Source: a virus. From it: a DNA stretch of 47,532 nucleotides. The position numbers and the translations under genes were made by a program. A model generated the notes under the pieces. That model had not been told where the DNA came from. It made no database searches and saw only the letters and a list, made by a program, of their open reading frames with translations. Below are positions 17,750-24,527 of this stretch, piece by piece (positions within the stretch are counted from its first letter, which is position 1; every line of letters begins with the position of its first letter). Location: positions 1 through 47,532 of IMG/VR virus record IMGVR_UViG_3300020147_000014. One strand, 5' to 3'.

Positions 17750-18135
17750 TGGAGTGGCTTAGCTACTGGCCGGTACTTCTCGCCGCGTTGCCTTGGGTAA
17801 CGCGTATCGCCGCCGTCGTCCGCTTGCTCGATACGTTTGGCCCGTTCGGCGGCATCGTTAAAGTCGTCTTCGAATTCCTCGCCAACGCGATTTCGACGGT
17901 GCTCGGATGGATACTCCGCAGCATCTACCGCGTAACGTTCGAACCGGCCACGTGGGGCGCGCTCGTAGCCGTCTACCTCGGCGGCAGCTTCTTTCCGGTG
18001 CAGGATTTGCGAGTGCACGTCTCTAAGGTGAAAAGAGAGCGAGCCGCGATCGTGCGCACAGTCAAGCCGTCAAAGGCAAAGACGATTGACGACGATGCGC
18101 GGTCTATTTTCAACCGCAGCTTTTTGCCCGATTAG
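17746..18135 (+). CDS. Membrane protein, holin candidate
   Basis: A 129-residue protein with three hydrophobic stretches at roughly residues 6-25 (WPVLLAALPWVTRIAAVV), 31-57 (GGIVKVVFEFLANAISTVLG) and 67-85 (WGALVAVYLGGSFF), then a basic tail of about 40 residues. That layout and its place directly after the endolysin suit a class I holin, though no family motif is recognised. GGAG is 8 nt before ATG 17746; the start overlaps the endolysin stop (ATGATG). Confidence 0.7.
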   Translation: MMEWLSYWPVLLAALPWVTRIAAVVRLLDTFGPFGGIVKVVFEFLANAISTVLGWILRSIYRVTFEPATWGALVAVYLGGSFFPVQDLRVHVSKVKRERAAIVRTVKPSKAKTIDDDARSIFNRSFLPD

Positions 18136-18143
18136 AGGTATTC

Positions 18144-18440
18144 ATGGATTGGTTCGTTAAGGCACTCTACGCCGTTCGCGATTGGTGGAACAGCGACAAG
18201 CTTTCTAGCGCTGCTATCCGCGTCCCTACGAAGCTCGCCGCTGTCGGCGCCCTGGCCGTTATCGTGCTCGCCGCTGGCTTGTACGGCGCCGGCAAGGTCA
18301 GTGCCTACATGGGCGACAGTAAGCCCGCCACGTCTGCGCAGCTTACAGAGTTCCGCTCTCAGATTCTGACTGCCGTTGGCGAGTGCAAAGCGCCGGCCGC
18401 GAAAGCCCCCGCTAAGAAGACCGTCTCTAAGCGCAAGTAA
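18144..18440 (+). CDS. Single-span membrane protein in lysis cluster
   Basis: A 98-residue protein with one hydrophobic span around residues 31-52 (KLAAVGALAVIVLAAGLYGA) and a Lys/Ala/Pro tail ending KKTVSKRK. AGAGG precedes ATG 18144. It could be a holin partner, an antiholin or a spanin-like component; nothing in the sequence decides this. Confidence 0.65.
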   Translation: MDWFVKALYAVRDWWNSDKLSSAAIRVPTKLAAVGALAVIVLAAGLYGAGKVSAYMGDSKPATSAQLTEFRSQILTAVGECKAPAAKAPAKKTVSKRK

Positions 18441-18485
18441 GTGAGTTTCGGGCCATGTCCCAAATACTGTTAAGAGAGTTTGAGC

Positions 18486-18725
18486 ATGGCTCGAAAATCA
18501 AAGGCGCCAACGGAGCTATCAACGGGCATAGCGTTGGGGGAAAGGCTCGCAAACCTCGAGGCGGGGTTTCGCGAGCTAAGCCAGTTTGTGCAGACGCGCG
18601 TAAGGTGGATCGTCGTAATAGCCGCAAGCGCCCTAATGCAAACAACGGGCGTACCGCTCCTAGAAAAGCTTGGCGTTTTCCTACGCGAGGTTGGCTCTCT
18701 GGCGAGGCACGCGATCGGCTTCTAA
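18486..18725 (+). CDS. Small membrane protein, lysis cluster
   Basis: A 79-residue protein, start ATG 18486 (a TTG lies two codons earlier). Residues 15-40 form an amphipathic helix (GERLANLEAGFRELSQFV) followed by one hydrophobic span, about 44-64 (WIVVIAASALMQTTGVPLLE). Coiled helix plus one span resembles XhlA-type lysis helpers. A second reading frame is open across the same DNA (18455-18793), but its first two-thirds are strongly Arg/Lys/Gly-biased and I take it as a shadow. Confidence 0.6.
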   Translation: MARKSKAPTELSTGIALGERLANLEAGFRELSQFVQTRVRWIVVIAASALMQTTGVPLLEKLGVFLREVGSLARHAIGF

Positions 18726-18792
18726 TCGTCGCGATCTTCGCAGTGCCGGCGATCGAAGGCGGCGTAGCCTTTATGCGGGGGCTTGTCGGCTA

Positions 18793-18996
18793 ATGGCTCG
18801 CAAGATTACCGCATATTACGATCCGAAAAGCTTCGATCCGCCGCTGTTCGATCCGAACAACTATCGATCTTGCCTGATACTAGTTGACGTAAACGCAACC
18901 GACGATATCGAACTTACATTTTTCTCGTCGGGCTCGGCGGCGCCATCGATCGCGGAGCTTGAGACGATCTTTAAGCGTGAGTTCGAACAGAGCTAG
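18793..18996 (+). CDS. Small hypothetical protein
   Basis: A 67-residue protein from ATG 18793 (MARKITAYYDPKSFDPPLFD). It is acidic and aromatic with no membrane span, and no family is recognised. The start shares TAATG with the stop of an overlapping frame ending at 18793. It is probably the last gene of the lysis-side cluster. Confidence 0.55.
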   Translation: MARKITAYYDPKSFDPPLFDPNNYRSCLILVDVNATDDIELTFFSSGSAAPSIAELETIFKREFEQS

Positions 18997-19129
18997 CGCT
19001 ACGCGGCGGTGACACGGTGCAAACCTTCCTGCCGTAGCACTTGGCGTCGTTCTCCAGGGCGCGCAATGTAGGGTGAATGTGGAAGGCCCTATCCGCCGCG
19101 TAGTGCTTCCTAATTTTCTCAATCGTCAC
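18971..19129 (-). CDS. Possible small reverse-strand gene
   Basis: A 52-codon frame from GTG 19129 reading MTIEKIRKHYAADRAFHIHP and ending TVSPPRSASSVRTHA. It occupies the otherwise empty stretch 18997-19172 and overlaps the end of the rightward gene by 26 bp. The residue mix is protein-like, but the only RBS candidate is GGCGGG close to the start. I see no family. If it is not a gene, 18997-19172 holds nothing else I can support beyond the leader of the next gene. Confidence 0.28.
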   Translation of the reverse strand: MTIEKIRKHYAADRAFHIHPTLRALENDAKCYGRKVCTVSPPRSASSVRTHA

Positions 19130-19172
19130 AACCCGCCGTATTCTCGCTTCTGCAACAGTAGAGGAAACGAGA

Positions 19173-20393
19173 ATGCAGACACCCATGGCCGATCTGGTCA
19201 AACAGCACGGCAGCATTGCAGCAGCGGCACGCGCCGTTGGTATCTCCCGCCCATCCATGCGCGGCCGTCTAGATAGCGAGCGCAACCGCGCCGCCAAGGC
19301 ATTTAGCGTCGCAGCCGTTCCCGACGACACGGAACCGACAGAGACGATTATCGAGCGCCGCTGTGCGTCCTTTACGCGCCAGAAAGCTAAGCGCGACGCC
19401 GAGCGGTGGATTCCGATTACCGTCAATGAGACGGAGCCGTTCGGGCTACTCGTGTTTGGAGACGAGCACGCCGACGATAACAATTGCGATTGGCCGGAGC
19501 TTCGCCGCGACCTCGAGCTGTGCCGCAATACCCCCGGCCTTTACGCGTGCGCCATGGGCGATGCGTCTAACAATTGGGTTGGGCGTCTCGTCCGCGAATA
19601 TGCCGATCAAAGCGTCACGCGCAAGGAAAGCCGCCAGCTCTTAAAGTGGCTGCTATCGGCCGACGCGGCGCCGTGGTTGTTCCGCCTTATAGGCAACCAT
19701 GACAAGTGGAACGAAGGCGACGTCATCGTGGGGCTGTTCGCAGATAGCGCCTACCACGTCGCGGATTGGGAGGCCCGGATAGAGCTTCGCACCGCCGGCG
19801 GCCAGGCGTTCCGCATTCACGCCAGCCACAACTTTAAGGGCTCGAGCATCTATAACAAGACGCACGGCCCTAGCCGCGCTGCGATGTTCTCCGGCGGCGC
19901 CGCGGACTTATATCTCTGCGGCCATCTGCACACGCTCGGCACGCAGTCTTTCGAGCTCGAAGAAACCGGCAAGCTGATTCATGTCGTGCGCGCCCGCGGC
20001 TACAAGAAACACGACATGTACGCCGTAACGAACGGCTACGTGCAAGGCGAGGCGGGTGCGTCGGTCTTCGTGCTCTTTAACCCGAACGCCGACACGGCAG
20101 CTGGCCGTATCGCAATTTTCAATGACCCGGTTTTAGGCGCTAAAGTTCTCACAGCATTGCGAGCCGATATGAGTAAGCGGAACGCACGTCGTAGAGCATC
20201 GGCGTCGAAAAGCGGAGAAACTACCCATGATCATCGGACTGTGCGGGCCGGAAGGGGCCGGCAAAAGCACCGCGGCAAAGATCATTCAAAAGCGCTACGG
20301 GGCAAAGGTGCTCCCGTTCGCCGCGCCGTTAAAGCGGATGCTCGCAAGTCTCGGCGTGGACGATCGGCATCTGTACGGCGCCCCGGCCGATAA
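19173..20393 (+). CDS. Calcineurin-like metallophosphoesterase with N-terminal HTH
   Basis: A 406-residue protein. Residues 11-34 (HGSIAAAARAVGISRPSMRG) form a Fis-type helix-turn-helix. The metallophosphatase core shows FGDEHADDN (D97, H99), MGD (129-130), IGNHDKW (174-177), HASHNF and CGHLHTLGT (250-253), giving the full set of metal-binding motifs. SbcD-like or Ser/Thr phosphatase-like activity on DNA or nucleotides is possible; the HTH suggests a nucleic-acid substrate. The last 55 residues are very basic and overlap the dNMP kinase by 167 bp. Start ATG 19173 has GAGGAAACG upstream. Confidence 0.83.
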   Translation: MQTPMADLVKQHGSIAAAARAVGISRPSMRGRLDSERNRAAKAFSVAAVPDDTEPTETIIERRCASFTRQKAKRDAERWIPITVNETEPFGLLVFGDEHADDNNCDWPELRRDLELCRNTPGLYACAMGDASNNWVGRLVREYADQSVTRKESRQLLKWLLSADAAPWLFRLIGNHDKWNEGDVIVGLFADSAYHVADWEARIELRTAGGQAFRIHASHNFKGSSIYNKTHGPSRAAMFSGGAADLYLCGHLHTLGTQSFELEETGKLIHVVRARGYKKHDMYAVTNGYVQGEAGASVFVLFNPNADTAAGRIAIFNDPVLGAKVLTALRADMSKRNARRRASASKSGETTHDHRTVRAGRGRQKHRGKDHSKALRGKGAPVRRAVKADARKSRRGRSASVRRPGR

Positions 20394-20787
20394 GGAACAG
20401 CCTCTAGACCTTCTTTGCGGCCGTAGCGCCCGGACGGCGCTTCAACGGCTCGGCACCGAATGGGGCCGCAACCTTATTGGCGAAGACCTCTGGCTTAGAG
20501 CGTGGGCGCACGCACTCGATGGCGAGTGCGACGCGGACGATATTGTGATTGCCGACGACGTGCGTTTTACGAATGAGGCCGAAGCGATCGAGGCGCGCGG
20601 CGGCCTCTTGCTGTGCATCGTCCGCAGCCGTGAAGACTTCAACCGCGTCCCGCGGCACGCAAGCGAAGACTTCGCCGCGCTCGCACCGTTCAACGAGATT
20701 ATCGTGAACGACGGCAGCCTGTTTAATTTCGAGCGGCGTTTAGTTATCGCGATCGATCGGGCTATGCCGGCGCGCTGTCGCGCTTAG
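20227..20787 (+). CDS. Deoxynucleoside monophosphate kinase
   Basis: A 186-residue P-loop kinase that should raise dNTP supply during replication. It opens MIIGLCGPEGAGKSTAAKII, with the P-loop at residues 7-14, followed by FAAPLKRMLASLG and an internal RLGTEWGRNLIGEDLW segment typical of phage dNMP kinases. DDVRFTNEAEAI is the acidic/basic substrate loop. GGAG is 9 nt before ATG 20227. It starts 167 bp inside the preceding frame and ends 26 bp inside the convergent reverse-strand gene. Confidence 0.88.
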   Translation: MIIGLCGPEGAGKSTAAKIIQKRYGAKVLPFAAPLKRMLASLGVDDRHLYGAPADKEQPLDLLCGRSARTALQRLGTEWGRNLIGEDLWLRAWAHALDGECDADDIVIADDVRFTNEAEAIEARGGLLLCIVRSREDFNRVPRHASEDFAALAPFNEIIVNDGSLFNFERRLVIAIDRAMPARCRA

Positions 20788-20938
20788 GTTGCTGCATCCC
20801 GATCGCGGCGACGAACAGCACGGCGAACGAGAGCAAGATAACGCCTATGCCAACGTCAAAGACAGTGCGTGCGAGCACGACCGAATGCACGCCAAACGCT
20901 GCCCACAAAAGCGCAGCTAGTCCGAGAAAGAATTTCAT
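20762..20938 (-). CDS. Small two-span membrane protein
   Basis: A 58-residue protein from ATG 20938, preceded by GGGGG 8 nt upstream. Two hydrophobic segments, FFLGLAALLWAAFGVHSVVL and VGIGVILLSFAVLFVAAIGM, fill nearly the whole chain. It is the last gene of the integrase transcript and converges with the dNMP kinase. No family recognised; small hydrophobic lysogeny-side proteins can serve in exclusion, but that is only a possibility here. Confidence 0.6.
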   Translation of the reverse strand: MKFFLGLAALLWAAFGVHSVVLARTVFDVGIGVILLSFAVLFVAAIGMQQPKRDSAPA

Positions 20939-20954
20939 AGTCTTACCCCCTATA

Positions 20955-21044
20955 TTAGTTCCGAGTGTTAGCCGCAGTCGCGATCCAAGCCCCGACTGCG
21001 AAACCGATAGTAAGTCCGGCGACATAGACTGCTAGAAGCTCCAT
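20955..21044 (-). CDS. 29-residue membrane peptide (low confidence)
   Basis: A frame from ATG 21044 reads MELLAVYVAGLTIGFAVGAW and ends IATAANTRN. It is one hydrophobic span and much more protein-like than the Arg-rich end of the overlapping gene at 20968-21219. No strong RBS is visible. It lies 16 bp before the next small membrane gene, in the same direction. Confidence 0.3.
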   Translation of the reverse strand: MELLAVYVAGLTIGFAVGAWIATAANTRN

Positions 21045-21219
21045 TAGCCGCGCGCCCCGCGGACAAGGGTGCTCCGAATCGCTTAAGCACTTCAGCAGCA
21101 GACAGTTTGACGATGGGCCTTAGAAATGGCCGCGTTTCGCGGGGTTGGCACAAAGGACAATCAGGCGCTTCTAGCAATGTGCGTCGGCCGTGGAGTTCAC
21201 ACAGATATTCTTTAGCCAT
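20968..21219 (-). CDS. Small zinc-ribbon-like protein coupled to integrase
   Basis: An 83-residue protein whose ATG (21219) lies inside the last codons of the integrase gene, so it should be translationally coupled to it. The N-terminal part MAKEYLCELHGRRTLLEAPD followed by CPLC gives a C-x2-H...C-x2-C pattern suited to binding zinc. The C-terminal 25 residues are Arg/Ser-rich and share DNA with the 29-residue membrane frame. Possibly a small DNA-binding accessory of recombination; family unknown. Confidence 0.5.
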   Translation of the reverse strand: MAKEYLCELHGRRTLLEAPDCPLCQPRETRPFLRPIVKLSAAEVLKRFGAPLSAGRAANGASSSLCRRTYYRFRSRGLDRDCG

Positions 21220-22435
21220 TGCCGCGCATCCTCTTTTCAAGCTCGTCGGCCGTATCTTGTGCCGCCTTTTCGGCCGCCTCGTTAAAGAGCCACGTGTAAG
21301 CATCCGTGGTCTTAGAATCCTTATGCCCTAGCAGCTCGCCAATGGCGCCAGAGCTTCGGCCGGCGCTGAACGCGGCGCTTGCGAACGTCCGGCGGAAGTC
21401 TTGCACCCTCAAGTCCGGGCAGCCGGCGCGCTCGCGTGCCTTCTCCCAAACGGTGCGTATAAGCTGCCGCGCCCGGTCCTTGCCGTCTAGGTTCGCCAGC
21501 TCTTTTCCGAACAGATATCCGCTGCCGTCGTCCGGGAGCTTTTCGAGAATGGCGAGAGCCTGGCCGGGAAGCACTATCACGCGCTCATCGCCCGTGGCGT
21601 CCGTCTTGTGCTCGCTCAGCACAATCGATTTCCCGTTCAGCATACTGCGCTTAGCCGTTACCAGCTCCGTGACGCGCGTGCCGGCTAATAGAATGATCCA
21701 CAACGCCGCAACGCGCTGGGGGTACTCGTCGGCCAGCTTGTCTAGCTCAATCGCGACCTTGGGCGCTTCGTCGCCTCGTAGGTGCCGCCGGCGCTTCGGC
21801 TTTTTGAACGTCTGTGCGTCGCGCACCGGGTTCGTATCGCGCGGCCGCCACTTATAGTCATCGTGCTCGGCAAAGCGGAACATGCCGGAGAGATCGGAGC
21901 GAACGTGGCGGGCAACCGTCGTGCCGCCCATGGGGATTTCTATTTCCTCGTCGCCCTTCATCTCTCGGCGGATGATTTGGCTCGCGGCGATCTTATCGAG
22001 CGCCTCGTTTATATCCTTTAGTTTCACGTCAACGACTTTGAGCTTGCCGAGCAACGGCTTGATATAGAGCCGGGCGCGCCGCTTCTTTTCGTCAAGCGTT
22101 CGGGGCTTGTCATCGCGCGTAGCCTTTACGCGTATGTACTCGTCGGAAAGATCGGCAACGGTCGGGCTCGCGCGGTACGTCTGGCGATCCTGGCTAGGGT
22201 CTTCGCCGGCGGCGATGCGCTCGTTAAGTGCCCGGGCGACACGCCGCGCCGCCTCGAGCGTGAGGGCCTTCAAGGAGCCTAGCCGCGGCCGCCGGCGGAC
22301 GCCCGCCCGATTCCGGTAGTAGAGGAACCAACTAGCGCCCGACGTCTTGGCGTGAAGCTCTAGGCCCTCAACAACGTGATCCTTGAGCACGTCGCCGGGG
22401 CGCATGTTGCGGATAGCTTCGGCGCTGATTGTCAC
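21212..22435 (-). CDS. int: Tyrosine integrase
   Basis: A 407-residue site-specific recombinase that should join attP to a host tRNA-Pro gene. It has an N-terminal arm-binding part, a core-binding domain about 92-200, and the catalytic domain with R254 (AGTRVTEL), K277 (SEHKTDA), R348 (QDFRRT), H371 (LLGHKD) and Tyr380 (DAYTWL). The position usually held by His in the H-x-x-R box is Gln345. The start is GTG 22435, overlapping the previous stop as GTGA. It is the third gene of an operon reading from a promoter at 23040-23073, beside attP. Confidence 0.93.
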   Translation of the reverse strand: MTISAEAIRNMRPGDVLKDHVVEGLELHAKTSGASWFLYYRNRAGVRRRPRLGSLKALTLEAARRVARALNERIAAGEDPSQDRQTYRASPTVADLSDEYIRVKATRDDKPRTLDEKKRRARLYIKPLLGKLKVVDVKLKDINEALDKIAASQIIRREMKGDEEIEIPMGGTTVARHVRSDLSGMFRFAEHDDYKWRPRDTNPVRDAQTFKKPKRRRHLRGDEAPKVAIELDKLADEYPQRVAALWIILLAGTRVTELVTAKRSMLNGKSIVLSEHKTDATGDERVIVLPGQALAILEKLPDDGSGYLFGKELANLDGKDRARQLIRTVWEKARERAGCPDLRVQDFRRTFASAAFSAGRSSGAIGELLGHKDSKTTDAYTWLFNEAAEKAAQDTADELEKRMRGNG

Positions 22436-22653
22436 CGCAACGCCGCCTCAAATTCGCGAAGGTCCGCTTCGGTTAAGAAGTGCCAGACGGCATGATCGTC
22501 ATACGGGATGTATCCAAGATCATTCCTGCTGGAAGGCTTGTAGCCATCTGGCCGGAGCCCCTTGACGCGCTTCGGCACCACGACAGCATAAGGGTAGCGG
22601 GATTCTATTCGCGCCACGGCATCTAAAAATGGTCGGGTATAGCGTGGCTTCAT
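22432..22653 (-). CDS. Small hypothetical protein upstream of integrase
   Basis: A 73-residue protein from ATG 22653, sharing ATGA with the gene before and GTGA with the integrase after. The sequence MKPRYTRPFLDAVARIESRY is basic, then HAVWHFLTEADLREFEAAL at the end. No known family. Co-translation with the integrase makes a role in recombination directionality or expression control conceivable. Confidence 0.6.
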   Translation of the reverse strand: MKPRYTRPFLDAVARIESRYPYAVVVPKRVKGLRPDGYKPSSRNDLGYIPYDDHAVWHFLTEADLREFEAALR

Positions 22654-22913
22654 TCGGCGGCCTCTAATCTTGGCGCCTTCGCTCCGGCTAGGAGCTTCAG
22701 CGTCTCCCAATCATCAAAACGAACCTGGCCGATCGTGTTTAAGCAGGCGGCCAGCTCGCGCGTATATGCGCACGCCATGGGCGCCGCGCCGCGGAAGTCC
22801 TTAAGCTCGAGATACATGGAAGCGAGACGCGCACCCGGCGCACTAGCCGCACTCCGAATCAGATTAGTTGTATTGGTCTGGCTGGTAGCGAGAACTTGGG
22901 CGCGCGTGGTCAT
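22650..22913 (-). CDS. Hypothetical protein, first gene of integrase operon
   Basis: An 87-residue protein from ATG 22913 with AAAGG about 9 nt upstream. The middle is helical (LIRSAASAPGARLASMYLEL) and the end reads FDDWETLKLLAGAKAPRLE. The family is not recognised. It is the first gene after the promoter at 23040-23073, with a 130-nt leader that includes the left flank of attP. Confidence 0.6.
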   Translation of the reverse strand: MTTRAQVLATSQTNTTNLIRSAASAPGARLASMYLELKDFRGAAPMACAYTRELAACLNTIGQVRFDDWETLKLLAGAKAPRLEAAE

Positions 22914-23039
22914 GGGAATGCCTTTTGAGGGTTAGCGGTCGGAAACTCGAATGCTACCCTCGCGTTGCGGGACTACGCTAACTTCGGTTCTAGGTGCCGT
23001 ATGGGTGCTGCAACGCGGCGCCGAGTGCCGATTGAGTGA

Positions 23040-23073
23040 CGCATATTATATGCGCATATGGTTTGGATGTGAA
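23040..23073 (-). promoter_or_regulatory. Integrase-operon promoter with palindromic operator
   Basis: On the reverse strand TTCACA (23073-23068) and TATAAT (23050-23045) are separated by exactly 17 bp, a near-consensus sigma70 pair. The -10 lies inside CGCATA-TTA-TATGCG (23040-23054), a perfect 15-bp palindrome of the same form as eight other sites in this window. Binding there would block RNA polymerase directly. Confidence 0.7.
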
Positions 23074-23136
23074 GTGGTTTTGTCGTGAAATATATGCGTT
23101 TACGTGGTCGCGTTTATATCACATATAATGTGTGAT

Positions 23137-23186
23137 CCAGTCTGGGGGACTGGGGGTCGGGAGTTCAAATCTCCCCGCTCCGACCA
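23137..23186 (+). other. attP core: 3' half of a tRNA-Pro(GGG) gene
   Basis: The 50 bp read as anticodon stem CCAGT/ACTGG with loop CTGGGGG (anticodon GGG at 23144-23146), variable loop GGGTC, T-stem GGGAG/CTCCC with loop TTCAAAT, acceptor strand CGCTCCG, discriminator A and encoded CCA. The 5' half of a tRNA is absent, so this is not a gene. It is the phage copy of the host tRNA end, which restores the tRNA after integration. It sits just upstream of the integrase operon, with palindromic AT-rich elements on its left (23100-23135) that could be integrase or accessory sites. Confidence 0.9.
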
Positions 23187-23284
23187 ATAAAATCAAGGTT
23201 TTAGAGCGATTGCTAAGTCGCCGGCGGTGCGGCTGGGTGTCAAGCGAGTGCCGGTTAAGGCTTTTTAGTTGGGAAAGTAACAGC

Positions 23285-23638
23285 CTAAATCTCTTTAACA
23301 GGCACGCCGGCCAGTTTAGCGCGGCGAACCATATCCGCCGTTCCGCGCCCGCCCGGAAAGGCTAGCACGAGATCGGGCCGACCTTCATCTATCATGCGTT
23401 GATTGCGCATCGGGCCGGCGGCGCGGCCGTACTTTGACCATTCAGCAAAGAACGTCTGACACGGCCTTGGGGCGTCGGGCAACCAACGGGCGCACCAACC
23501 CATTGCCATGCGATCCGCGCCTGTAGCGCCGCCCTGTAAAACGAATAGCGGCCCGTGCAACTTATCGAGCGCGTCTAGCTCGTCGTTGAGCCGCTCGCGA
23601 TCGTTATAGTTCCGGCCGCCGCATACAAGCACTCTCAC
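23285..23638 (-). CDS. SLOG-family protein (DUF2493/YspA-like), copy 1
   Basis: A 117-residue Rossmann-type protein, start GTG 23638 with GGGAG 8 nt upstream and GTGA overlap. Motifs are [40 protein letters not shown] and [17 protein letters not shown], the standard DUF2493 set. SLOG proteins bind nucleotide ligands, and several act in phage/host conflict. A close paralogue lies at 30256-30612. Function here is unknown. Confidence 0.85.
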   Translation of the reverse strand: MRVLVCGGRNYNDRERLNDELDALDKLHGPLFVLQGGATGADRMAMGWCARWLPDAPRPCQTFFAEWSKYGRAAGPMRNQRMIDEGRPDLVLAFPGGRGTADMVRRAKLAGVPVKEI

Positions 23639-23853
23639 TTCTCGCGCTCCCGGAATATCTCCGCCAGGCGGTCCCACGCAGCTACAACCTCTTTAACCGC
23701 ACTTCCGGGGTAAGCGATCATTGCGACGCCATTAAACTCCGTCTCCACCGAGACCCCGAGCTTGTTCGCTAAAAGGCACATGTCGCTGGCGACCTCATTG
23801 ACATGCGGGCAGCCGAGAATATCGACCTTGATTGCGATCGTCGGGATTCTCAT
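23635..23853 (-). CDS. Small hypothetical protein
   Basis: A 72-residue protein from ATG 23853, which overlaps the preceding stop as ATGA. It reads MRIPTIAIKVDILGCPHVNE, then VSVETEFNGVAMIAYPG and a helical C-terminus ending FREREK. No family recognised. Tightly coupled to the SLOG gene on its 3' side. Confidence 0.6.
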   Translation of the reverse strand: MRIPTIAIKVDILGCPHVNEVASDMCLLANKLGVSVETEFNGVAMIAYPGSAVKEVVAAWDRLAEIFREREK

Positions 23854-24089
23854 TCCACAGCCTCGAGCATCGGCCACGGCGTCCAAGAGAAGGTGCGCCC
23901 GCAACTATCGTCAGCCGCCTTGCGCACGTCGTCCGGCAGTTCGTCGGCGTTTACAACGCCTTGCCGAATGTCGTAGCGGCGATCGGCGCCAACTTCGCAA
24001 AACTGATACCCGCCCGACACGCAGCGGCGGACGTAGCGCGCCGTGACGTGCTCCGGCGCATAGGTGCGAGACGTGTAGGTAGCGCGCAT
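23850..24089 (-). CDS. Small hypothetical protein
   Basis: A 79-residue protein, ATG 24089 with AGGGGG immediately upstream. It contains CVSGGYQFCEVGADRRYDIR and is rich in Arg and Asp. First gene downstream of the operator copy at 24141-24155, and coupled to the next gene by ATGA. Confidence 0.55.
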   Translation of the reverse strand: MRATYTSRTYAPEHVTARYVRRCVSGGYQFCEVGADRRYDIRQGVVNADELPDDVRKAADDSCGRTFSWTPWPMLEAVE

Positions 24090-24140
24090 GGCCCCCTCAA
24101 AAGAAAATCGCCCGCCGTGAATCAGCGGACGATTTATTAT

Positions 24141-24155
24141 CGCATAAAATATACG
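24141..24155. promoter_or_regulatory. Operator copy, CGCATA-AAA-TATACG
   Basis: One of nine copies of the phage-wide palindrome. It lies in the gap 24090-24164, upstream of the reverse-strand gene starting at 24089. The reverse strand carries TATATT inside it, but I see no good -35, so it may be a promoter operator or a downstream roadblock site. Confidence 0.6.
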
Positions 24156-24164
24156 TAGATAAAA

Positions 24165-24524
24165 TTAATCGACCTTGGCGCAGCGCAGAACGCGAACACT
24201 CACGGAAGCGTGCGCGCTGTAGGCGATCGAAACAACGTTAGCCGACGTGCGGTACGCGCCGGGGAAGGGTCCGATAAGCTTGCGGGCGCCGGCGGCGACA
24301 GCAACAACCATATCCGGCACCGTCACCGGGCCGATGCCGGAGACGCGCTGCGACGACGGGATGCCATTGACCGTGACGTTGATAGAGCTGCCAGAACCGT
24401 TATCCACTTCGATAAAGGTATTCTGCTTACCGTCGTCAACGAACGTGTCGCCATTCTCCGCAGCGCTCGTGAAGCTCTCCGCGAGCCCCGCCTGCACAAT
24501 GTCTTGAACCGTCAAAACAGCCAT
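24165..24524 (-). CDS. Virion-type small protein (head decoration-like), outside head cluster
   Basis: A 119-residue protein from ATG 24524 with AGGAG 8 nt upstream. The opening MAVLTVQDIVQAGLAESFTS, then NGDTFVDDGKQNTFIEVDNG and INVTVNG, follows the pattern of small phage head-decoration or fibre proteins that begin similarly. Here it lies on the reverse strand, 18 kb from the head genes, after a membrane protein and an HTH gene. Family likeness is from memory only; a role in the lysogen cannot be excluded. Confidence 0.55.
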   Translation of the reverse strand: MAVLTVQDIVQAGLAESFTSAAENGDTFVDDGKQNTFIEVDNGSGSSINVTVNGIPSSQRVSGIGPVTVPDMVVAVAAGARKLIGPFPGAYRTSANVVSIAYSAHASVSVRVLRCAKVD

Positions 24525-24527
24525 AAA

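Noticed and set aside
18455-18793. Alternative 112-codon gene overlapping the small lysis membrane gene
   Set aside because: The first two-thirds are Arg/Lys/Gly-biased shadow sequence. The TAATG at 18793 and the hydrophobic end keep it possible, but the 18486 frame is better.
23137-23186. Functional tRNA gene
   Set aside because: Only the anticodon arm to CCA is present; the acceptor 5' strand and D arm are missing.
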